This document shows, in pieces, positions 50,001 through 62,000 of a stretch of DNA of 64,000 nucleotides. Numbering within the stretch: position 1 is the stretch's first letter; each line of letters begins with the position of its first letter. Below the pieces are notes generated by a model. That model was not told the origin of the DNA. It searched no databases and worked only from the letters and a program-made list of their open reading frames with translations. The position numbers and the translations under genes were made by a program. Source of the stretch: Aphrophora alni (lineage: Eukaryota > Arthropoda > Insecta > Hemiptera > Aphrophoridae); assembly GCA_963513935.1 (NCBI GenBank), contig OY740768.1, positions 77,228,877-77,292,876 on the forward strand. The letters are read 5' to 3'.

Positions 50001-53000
50001 GTACTGTTGAAAAGTGTGGACTTAATAACCGCCTAAGAAGCCATATTAAGGGAGCTGCTCAAACAGCAAAGAAAGAGGCTTTTGCTGAAGAGTATATGGA
50101 GTATAATGGTGGTCCCTCAAAAAATCCCAGACAAAATGCGGTATCTCTAAGAAAAAAAATGAAACATTTTTTAAAAATACTTGAAGAAAAATGGGCCAAT
50201 GAAATTGGTAGGATATTTGACATGGCAGCAAAACAATCCCGTTCAGAAAAAGAGCCAAAACTAGCTGCTGAGGAAGATATTATTAAAACCTGTCAATATG
50301 TGTCATCTCAATACAAGATAATTATCAAAGAGTTAGAAGATACTCCTTGTGGAACGCCAGAAAAACAAAACAAATATAATGTATTGCTTGATATGCTCAT
50401 TACTCACATAATGTGCCTCATTAGGCGGAGGCCTGTTGATTTTAAGAGAGGAAAGAATGTACATTTTGAAAGATTAGAAAAACAAGATGATCTCATATGT
50501 GAGATAAAAAACAGTAAGAACATGAAATTGTCAGATGACGATCTTAAGCTCTGTAATAAATTTACAATCTTTTATGTACCTGGAAAAGGATGGAAAGAGA
50601 TGGTTCCGATCGCATTAACTAAGCTAATGAAAGAGGCAATGGATGCAATTCAAAGAAACAAAAAGTTTGTGGGGATTACTTCAGATAACCTCTTTGTAAG
50701 AGCAAATAATAGGCTAATAAACCCTCGTGAGTGTCTCAGAAAAATCACAAAAAATCTAGCTTTAAGGAAACCATTGGATATGAGTGGAAATGGGTTACGC
50801 CACCATGCTGGCACATTCAGCAAATTACATTCCGCACATCCACAATACCAAGACTATCTGGCAAGTGCACTCGGTCACACACTTCATATACATAAGTTGC
50901 ACTACGAAATGCCAACTAGCATTACCCAAAAACTAATTGTTTGTCCAGTGCTTTACAATATGACAAAGCCCCTGAACAAGCGGCAAGAAATCTCAACCCC
51001 CATTCATAAAAAACAAGTCGTTGACAACCTGCCAGTTTTTGCTAATAGCCCACAAGTAGATGTAAACCTACTCCAAGAACTACATGAAACACCGGAAAAG
51101 GATATTTGTATTTCAAAAGAAATGAACTCAGATCTTAATTACGAGGAGAGTGATACTTCTTTTAGTAGTACAGAAAACAATATTCCATTTAAGAAAAGGA
51201 AAATATTACGTCAAAGATGGACAGATGAAGAAAAAATGGTAATATATCAAGGATTTGGAGATGACATACTGCAGTGTAAACAACCTTCGCGTAGTACTAT
51301 AATAGAGTTTTTCAATACCCATCGAGATACTTTTAAGAATCGTACAATTGACACTTTGGTAGCCTTCCTCCACAATAAATGTTTAAGAAAACAAAAAAAT
51401 GTAACTCCAGAGGTTAAAAAGTTTCTGCTGCACACCCAAAAAGAATAACTGATGTGCCTTTGTAAACTCGTAGTAGATTTTTCTTATAAATGAAAGTTTA
51501 TTAGTTGTGTTTTTTGTATAAGTACTAGATTCCAAATTTATTAGATTTTAACTTTAGAAGAAAGATGTATGTACAGTACTTGTATTGCTCTGTAAATATA
51601 TTAAAAACATTATTGATAATGTTATGTACTTGCATGTTGACTAAGGTAATTTATATTTTATGATTTAGTATTTTACATTTAATTTTTGTGTAATTTTATA
51701 TTTTGTTATAGTAGTTTGTGTAATTATGCATTAACAATTTTTATAGTTATGTTTTTTATTGCATTTTCAAACTTATTTAAGTTTTTACATTTATACATAA
51801 TTTTCATTATTTTTTTCACTATAGAGTTTGTGTTTGGTTTTTGTAAATCTACTTGAAACATTGTTGAAGTAAATTTGTATACATTGCTCTGTATTTCTGC
51901 TGTTCTATGTTGCTTAGGAGTGTTATGTGTAATATACATAATGTAGGTAGCCCGATGTTTTTTTACTAATACTAATTTACTATTTTTATTGTGAATTCCT
52001 TAATGAAAAATTTGTTCTTACTAGTACAGAGATTATTTTTTTGTGTTTAGAAGTTTCGAGTATTCAAAGCTATAAATAAATGAAAGTAGACTGCTCGGGA
52101 ATGATCTTTCATTATTACAAATGATGAGCTCTAGAGTGTTTTGACAGCTTTTACATTTTTCTTATGCAACTGATATGCATTAATTATAAAATTTTATCTG
52201 GAAATGAAGTGAATTTTCAAGTTTTTTAAATATTTTAACTACATTTCAATTCAGTAAATTATTGACTATTAAGCTTAATTGGAGCCAATTAAAAACTGTC
52301 TTATATGTGTTATTCCTGTTGTAATTTAACAGATTAATTTACTCTGTATGTTTATTTGGAAGGGAGAGTTTCATAAAAATGTATTTTTCCTATTTTAAAC
52401 TTTTTGTTTAGAAATATTTTTATTTATACAGGTTTAATGTGAGTTTTACAAGTCCCAACATTAAAATTGTATTTGTGGATTTGCAGTGTACATCTGTATT
52501 AAATCTCTTTATATATTTAGTTTATTTTGTCTCACTGAAAATGGGGTTTTGAGGTCTTATTTAAATAAATGAGATATGAAATATTTGCTTGTGTAGTGTG
52601 GATTTTTTAATTCCTTTAGGATATTTATTTATTTCAGTAATTTTCATTTTTATCTTGTACACAATATTATAGTGTTTCATATTCTTGTGATACACTTTAT
52701 GTAAAACAGTGACTTATGTAATAGCCTAGTACAAGTTCATACCATCTTTCATTTTTTCATTTTGAAATGTATCGTGTTCCATGAAAAGTTTAGTTAAGTG
52801 CCTCACCGCATACTGCAATACAGAGGGCGTTAGAATTTCACAGGAATCAAGGGCAGTATTATTACTTACAGAAAAACGAATTACGGAAAAAAAACTTATA
52901 ATTTACCAATGAACTAAAAACTAAAAAGAATCCAAAATGTGCCTTTATCTGAGTTTTTTGCACATAGTACAAAACCTAAACACTTTTAAAGAAAAATTTG

Positions 53001-56000
53001 CTTTTATAAAACTAAAATACACTGATTTATAATTCATTGTTATTTGTATCCAAGTCACAATTACATTAATTACAAAATTCAGTTCCGTCAATGTGACTTA
53101 AATTATATATAAGCAAATTACTTAACATAACACGTTTCCGAATCACTGTCCCATGTTCAGATGTTGTCGTTCTTTTGGGGTCTCTTAAAATAAATATATC
53201 AACATAAAACACATAAACATACACAAGATAACTAAAACGGCCAATGTGTGTACATGTTTAAGTCCAAATAACTGACAAGGTGAGAGCCAATTACCCTACC
53301 AATGTGTGTAAACTACTATTATGGTTTTTATAGTAAATTATTCATGCATCAAAGGATTTACAAACTTTATTTACTGCAAACAACCAAGCTTTCTTTATTG
53401 CAGAAACAAAATAAGACGCAGGTTTTAATATAAAAGAAAATATTGGGCATATATATATACCTAAATATTTTTGGTAAACAATAAACAGCCTATTTCTATG
53501 AGTATATATTTCTGTAAAATTTTAAAATTCAGATTCTATTAATTGAGTGCATTTATTTTTTTTTTTTTTCAAATAATATTTTTATGTAAAATGTGTAAGT
53601 GACTGTTCCCATACTGATGAACTGTGTTTAGAATATATATAAAAGTACCCTTTCTGATGAGAGTTCATCAGAATAGGACAGTCATCAGAATTGGGACGTT
53701 TGCGTATCTATATATATATACAGGGTGACAATTAAGTCTGGAACCTCTTTTTTAATTTTTAAACCACAATAGAAAAAAATACCAAAGTTCACACGTGCTT
53801 ACTGGTGATAGTAACGCACACATCTGCCCAATTACCGACCGGATAACCCTTTTGGGGGACGGTCCACAAGGAGTCAGACAAAATTCTTAAATAGCAGCAT
53901 AGGTCGAGTTTGGTATCAAATTAAAGGTCTCACTTATCAGAGTACAATGCCGCAAACCGGACTTCAAAAGGTGGATTCATTCAGTAGTTATAGCTGTTTG
54001 AATTTTAAAACTCTTGAACAATGTAAATTATTAAGTATTACAAGTAAACACCAATTTTTAAGTACCTGTGATCAAAGAAAGTGTTCAAAATGTTCCCCTC
54101 CCATCGTCTGGCAATGTCCTAGGCGGTTGTAAAAGCCATCCACTTCATTTTGAAGGTAGTCACGAGGAATATCTTGAGATTCTTGGACTATGAGATTTCT
54201 TAGGTGCGCCAAATCTCGAGGCTTAGTACGACAAACTTTATCTTTGAGGTATCCCCAAACAAAAAAATCCAGCGGAGATAAATCAGGGGAACGAGCAGGC
54301 CACTCTACTGCACCACGTCTTCCAATCCACCTGTGAGGGAATATTGTATCCAAGTATTCTCTAACAAGGAGAGCAAAGTGTGGTGGCGCGCCATCTTGTT
54401 GGAAATAAATTCTTTGAAATTGTCGACCAAGAGCAGCTTGTAGTGCAGGAATTATCTCATTTTGGAGCATTGCTAGATACGAGTCACCATTTAAATTACC
54501 ATTGATAAAGAATGGGCCCAGGAAAAGTATCATTGAATAAATTTTTAACTGCTTCATATGATCTTTCATTATCTCCCCACCCACGCATCATTAAAAGAGT
54601 TATTCTTTCACGCTCACTAAGTGACATAACGGTAAATAAATAAATTAATAACCAATTTTAAAACTTGTTAATGACTGAAAATTATTCCATCTGCATAACT
54701 AAACCCGCTGAAAGCTTCAGTGCAACTGAACTGTTACCTTCCTAACAAAATACAAATAACAACGGTTGCAGTCAAAGTTCAATTTGTGGAAAACCCAAAT
54801 AGCCACTTTCACATTCTAACAGTAGTTGTGTTATTGGTAATAATTATTGATGAGGAGTTATTCCTGGCTTTGATTACCACATTGTCAGACGATGGGAGGG
54901 GAACATTTTGAACACTTACTTTGATCACAGGTACTTACAAATTGGTGTTTACTTGTAATACTTAATAATTTACATTGTTCGAGTTTTAAAATTCAAACAG
55001 CTATAACTACTGAATGAATCCACCTTTTGAAGTCCGGTTTGCGGCATTGTACTCTGCTAAGTGAGACCTTTAATTTGATACCAAACTCGACCAATGCTGC
55101 TATTTAAGAATTTTGTCTGACTCCTTGTGGACCGTCCCCCAAAAGGGTTATCCGGTCGGTAATTGGGCAGATGTGTGCGTTACTTTCACCAGTAAGCACG
55201 TGTGAACTTTGGTATTTTTTTCTATTGTGGTTTAAAAATTAAAAAAGAGGTTCCAGACTTAATTGTCACCCTGTATATTGTATACATATAAAAAAAGGAA
55301 ATTTGTTTATAATATAAAGGAAATTTTTTAAATAGTGAAAAATTGAAATTTTTTTTTAAATAGTGAAATTTTTAAATATTGAAATTGTTAAATAATGAAA
55401 TTCTTTTTTTTTTTTTAAGATTGACGTCAATTTTTGTTTTATTAATTTTGAAAATAACCCCTTTGGGGCTGTTAGGACCGAAAAGTTTGCATGCAGCTCC
55501 ACCCAATATATATTTTATATTATAAATAATTACACATTATTACACATAAACAGTAAAGGACATATTGTTAAACAGAGTTCAGTTCCAAAAATATATATAT
55601 AAGAACAGGTTGACAATTAGAGTTAGTATTTTAGATGAAAATCATTTTATGGTGCACTTAGCGACGTTTCAAGTTTTTTTGTTATAAACATGTCTCAAAC
55701 AGTTAGGTAGAGTCTTTTAACAGGCATCCTATTTTGCTGTATGGACTTGCAAAATCCAGAATACAAAATCCAGCAAACTTCAACCAGCTTTTGCTGGTTG
55801 ATATTGCAAGTTTAACCGGTCATATACGTATGTTAGAAGTAAAATGAAACTCACTGACACATTATCTCTACACTTTAAGAAACACTGACATTCATAGAGA
55901 AACACTTATTACATCGTAACGATTTTCTTTAGAATGAATTATCAAATTATTATAACGAGAATTGTAGAGCATTTTGCAAATGAGAGCCGATTAGATTTTG

Positions 56001-59000
56001 GGACGACTGCATGTTCTACAAGGTTGAAGTGAAGTGAATAACGGTATTTTTGACTGGAGCTTATCCGGTGATAGAACAAGAGAGAGATATGTCAGGCGAA
56101 AGGTTTACAGTGCAGCCCGCTGGACTTAGCTACCTAATAGACGAGGCGGGGGTGGACGGTTGATAATTTAGTACAGATTTATTAAATTATTAATTTGTAT
56201 GTAACGCTACAGCTCGTAGATAAATTTAGTACAGAATTATTAAATTATTTTTATTGAATTTAGAAGGACGTTACAGTACTATAGCACCTCTAGGGTTAAG
56301 AACCCAGCTGAGGATGGAACATTTCCACCCTTGTTACAAAAGGGTCCCTCCAGAATCCCTCCTTTCTCTTCTATGTGAAACCTACAGACCCAGTATGACT
56401 TTTAGGTATGTACCAATAGTCTGGAAGTTCAGCAAAGTACTTTTATTTCAAAACCAGGAAAAAGGAACTACATTGACCCTAAAGGGTTTCGACCAATCTT
56501 CCTTTGTGCTAAAAACAATGGAAATGGGATTCTTACAAAATATCCTATTCATTGCAACCAAGGTCCTGTGAAACAGCTTTATATCAACTGGTAAGCAGTA
56601 TGGAGGACTCTATACATGAAAAATAATTTATCTTGTGTAGATGTCTCGATATCCAAGGTATGTTCGATAATACGGAATATGAATCAATCATAATGGCAGT
56701 TGAAAAATGGGGGTTGGATAGACAACTTACAATTGGCTGTGACCAATGGTCCGGAGTAGAACAATCCGTGCAACCCAGTATGGAAAGAAACTGGATGTGA
56801 AGGCAGTGAGAGGTACTCCCTCTCCGTTGCTATGAAATATGGTAGTGGACTACTTGATAACTCAGCTAAACAGGCTAGGTTTTTACACATAAAGCTATGC
56901 AGATGACATTATGGTGTTCATTAAAGCAAAATCCTAGATCTAATGAACGGAGCATTAAGGAAAATCCCAAACTGTTGTAAGAAAGAAGGTCTGACCGTTA
57001 ACCCAGCAAAGACAATCATCATACCCTTCACAAGAAATACTAAAATAGACAAAGTAAAATTAAATCTAGGAAGTTCAAACATAGAACTCCCAGAGAAAGT
57101 TATGAATATCTAGAACTCATTCTGGATAAGCTTACCTAGAGCAAACATGAAAATCACATAATACAGAAATCAACCAGGTCGTTTATGTCTTGTTAACGAC
57201 TCTTAGGTAAAAACAGGGGATTCCGTTCAGCTATGACTCAGTGGCTTTATGAGGTGGTGACTAAACCTCAAGAACAATACGCTTGCCCTGGTATGATGAA
57301 GAAAAACTTTTCTAGAAGTTACTAAGCATATGTTAGTAAGACTCAAAAGGACACCTTTTATTGGTCCAGAAACATGTAGCATAAGTAAATCTGCAGTGAA
57401 GAATTATCTGGGAAAATGGATAAAATCACAGAAGAGAGTTCCCTATAAATAACTCTAAAAAAAGGAAGGTTAAAAATAACTCTATGGGTCACTGGCTCAG
57501 CCAGATCAAAAACTCTCTAGGTTTGTCGCTGCAAAAAGCAAACGAAACCAAAGAATAATCTTAAGTTTCATATCAGAACACAGCACTTTTAAGAAACATT
57601 TGAATACCATGGGATTAATCCAGGATAACTTGAAATGCAGACTGTGTAATCAACATTTGAAAACTGCAGAACACATACTCCTGAAATGTGAAGCATTAGT
57701 ATGCAGAAGACTAGCGATATTCAACCCACATGGAACGTAAAAAAAGATAAGCAATTTAGCTAGGTAAATTCTATAAATAACCAAGGGTATAGAAATAAGC
57801 TAGGTAAAGGATTCAGGGAGTACACAAAAAGTCATACAGGCTGAGGTGTCTAGAGGTTAAAACCTGCTTCCAATACTAATCATAATAATAACTGATGGAC
57901 AAAGGACACAGTTTTACTACAGGCCTCTCAAGAGGTTAGTACATGAACAACTCTTAACAATTTTGTCTAATCCGAGCAAAATTTTTTCAATGCGACCTAA
58001 TAGCCATTTGAAGCTGTGTTGAAGAGTGTAGAGGTATTCAGTGATCCACAGTCTCTAAAAACAATTGATGAACTAAACGCCATTGTGCGCATAAAATTAA
58101 ATATATGGGTATAAAGTGATCACCCAAAACGTTTAGTAGACTAGTAAGCACGTCTACTTCAATAGGATCTGTAGAAAGAGCACATTAGGGTAGAATGTTA
58201 AGAATAGCCTCCATCAGACATAATAATGTAGTAAATTCGTTAAATGTAAGTAACTGGGAGCCTAATACATTTGATGGATTTTATTCCCATTTCTCAAATT
58301 CCTCCGAAATGATGGGCAGAAGGAGGTTTAAAGTGTCACTGCACACCCTAGAGCTAAGAGTATATGGTACTTAATTTATTAATATCGCGAAGTAAATGAG
58401 CATTTAAATGGTGTTGGTCTCTACAAAATTGGTTCCATAATCACTGTACACATGAGCACAACAGCCACGGTGTGAGATAAAGCGATGAAAATGCTAATAA
58501 AACAGCTTCCTTAGACATGGAAGTTACAAATTCTAAATGTCTAAATACAAACATTTAGGTCTACCACTTCAAACTTTTTACTTAAAATTATTATTCAATT
58601 GAAAGCTTTTCCTATCTGTCTCAAACTTATCCCTTTAAAAACTGGCAGTGTCCTGGTATATCTAGGACACTTTTATGTACATGTAATATTCACAAATATA
58701 TTATATTTCTACCTTTTTTGTAACACAACAGTAAAAAAATAATAAACCAATAATAAATTACTCAGTCACCTTGTCAATCTTTTCATTGAGGGCACACATC
58801 CGAGCTATGGAAGCAATATTGTTGGTAATGGTCACTAACGTTGCACGTGCTAAATCTTCTCTGGATACGGTGGCTCTCTTTTCTTTGGAATTCATTTGAC
58901 CAAAACTATACAGACCCATAAAACTTTAATACATACATAAGTAATAGTTCTAACATACCAGTACTATGCATAACATTATAACACCAGTTATCAAGAAAAG

Positions 59001-62000
59001 TGTTAACTGGTTAGCAGATTATATAAGCTAACTAGGTATATAAGAATAGAAAAAACTGTATCTAGGATATTAAAGTATTACTGTAACAGAGTAAAATATA
59101 TAAAATATATAAAGATCTGTACATTAAGTCATGTCTTATCACTTAAGTCAAGAAAATAATCCCACATTAATTAAACAAGTGTTGCCATGTTTACATTAGC
59201 CTGCAATGTGTCAATCGCATGTTCATTTGAAGTTTTTACAGTTATGTCAAACCATTATATTTAATACTTCGGAGCGTACATTTTGTACCCAGTCAGATTC
59301 ACTGTATCCATACTATGTAAATGTGGACATAGTTTTTTGAGTAGCCAAAATTTTAAACATGTCAAACAACGTTTAACCTAGTTACCAAAAATTCTATTAT
59401 AAATTTTAGATGTAATTCCAAAGACATAATGGTGAAATTACAAGAAAGCATTAATATTTCCTACAGTGTAGAAAGCATAGCGTTACCTACAATAATATTA
59501 TATAGGTGATTTTATTTGCATTATATTATACTTTTTTCTATACATAAAATTGTTACTTAGAGATAAACAAACATATATAAATACTCTTATTTTTGTAATT
59601 ACAAAAACTTTATTTTATAAAGTAATCTAATAAAGTGTATATTAATACAATACAGAAACAAAGTAACCGTGCTTACACCATCATTATGTGCAAACAACAT
59701 AAAATTCATTCCTACCGCTCTTTGTCTATTTTCCCTTTTTTAATAATAAAAGTACAAATACTGTAACATTTTATTGATTAAAAATTAGACATTTGTATCA
59801 TATGAATATTTTTCAAAGAAAATCCTAAGGATTCAAACAATATGGGTGGGTTGATCATCATAACCCTGAAAATGCTAATCAGGAGTTATCAGTAAAAAGG
59901 CAAAAAGTTTTCCAAGTGGCTGTTATAAAAAGTATATTTTCTTAAAATCAGAATAACTGATTTATGAAAAACTACTGACCTAAAACAGTATGCTGAATTG
60001 CAAATAAAATAAAATTATGGTTTAAAAATTATGGTTGAAAATGAACTTAAAATACCTAAAAACTCAATTCAAACAAATACAATTTATGTCTAATGCAAGT
60101 TAATGGGACAAGCAAAGCAAGTTTTTGTTATATTTAAATATACAGTAGAACCTTATTAATCTGGACCGCATTAACCCAGACTTTGCTTAATCCAGAGACC
60201 CTTAAAAAGATAATAAAAATTGCTGATAAAAAGATTAGTTGCGAATGTGAATAGTTCTAAGGTAAAAAAATATTTGTTTAAATACTATATTACCTAAATA
60301 TACCAACGTGTGACTTTGATTTTTTTTTTATTTTTAAAAAATGGATTTCGAGACTGCAATCTCGTCTTAAGTTAAATTTTTACTGTTTGTGTGTCATCAA
60401 TTAAATAAAAACATTAACAAAAGACACAAACACTCCACAATACACAAATAAACATTGTATAAACGGGTCAGTCTACACCATCATACAATGTAGCAATTAA
60501 ATAACCGAACTGGTGCTGCTATCGGCAAACAGTGAGCATGCCACAGCAGGTTTTAACATGTTTATGCCTGTGAGCACAGTTGTACGTCACTTAGTCTCAC
60601 TGTAACAATCGCCCATTCAAGTCCTTGCACTAACATCTCGTCGAAAATATGCAAAGTGTTCAGATGGAGCAATAAGTTAACCTCGAGTTTCTTTTAAATG
60701 ATGAAAAACTGCTACAGAAGCTCTTGCCATATTAAAGAAAGTGTACGGAAGTGAATGTACACACAAGTTTTCAGTAGTTTAAAAGGTTTAAGGAGAGAAG
60801 TGAAATGACCAAAGACGATCTGGTCCCTGGACGATTCTCAACAACAAAAACGGACGACAACATCCAGAAAATTAGTAAATTGATCTGCGAAAATCGTCAT
60901 CTGAGTGTCCAAGCTCTTGCTGAAATCTCAGGAATTAACAAAGAAAGTGTTCTTCAGATTTTGCATGAATCATTAAACATGCAGAAAGTTTGCTCAAAAA
61001 TGGTGCCAAAACTTCTCACTCAAGAGCATAAAGAATAGAGAAGGAACAATTGTGCTGACCTTTTGAACAACATTGACAAGGGTCCAGAACTGTTAAACAG
61101 AGGGTCATAGAATCATGGTTTTTTAACTATGATCCTGAAACAAAGGGCCAATTGATGGGAAGAGCCCGAGTTCACCAGGGCAAAAAACTGCAAAAATGAG
61201 CAAATCAAAATGCAAGGCCATGATTATTTTTTTTTTTTTTTTACAAGCATAGAATTATCTAAGTTCACTGAGTCCCCAAAGGTCAGGCGGTCAATCAACA
61301 TTATTACGTCGAGGTTCTGATAGTCCTTCGTGAACGAGTGAGAAGACGAAGAACCTGATTTGTGGTAGCGCAATTCCTGGATGTTTCACCAAGACAATGC
61401 ATCTGCACATTTTGTCTCGTCGGTGAAAGCGTTTTTTGCGAAATACAGTATCACCATATTTGACCACCCACGATACTCGCCCGACCTGGCCCCTTGTGAC
61501 TTTTTTTATTTTCTAAGGTCAAATCAGAGCTTAAGAAGTGATTTGACAGTGTGGAAGTGGTAAAAGCAAAAGCGACTGAGGTTGTCAACAAGCTGACAAA
61601 AGCAGACTTCCACCATTGCTTTGAATGTGGAAAATTCATATAGAGCGTTGTAGGGATTAGTATGGAGAGTACATTGAAGGGGATAAACTTTGTAATGTAA
61701 TTGGTGATCAATAAAATGTTTTGTAACACTCATCCGGTTATTTAATTGCCACACTGCGTATATCATGTGAGACGCTCGTTCACTGAAGGGAAGAGACGTG
61801 AACAGAACGCCTCTTTGTTTTACTTCAAATTTTTTTAGAAATTCTATCATTTACCAACTACTCACCTACAAGCAACTAGATCACCAGGGAGATTAAATCT
61901 CTCATAGTCACCTCCATAAATATCACGAACTAATTTGTCAACATGTTTGTTGTCTCCTTCTGTCGCTAACTCAATTGCTTCTTCAAATGAATTACAACCT

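Noticed and set aside
49121..51448. Single-exon transposon gene starting at ATG 49121
   Set aside because: A strong acceptor abuts this ATG and four upstream exons join in phase, so the longer model is preferred, though an alternative start here remains possible.
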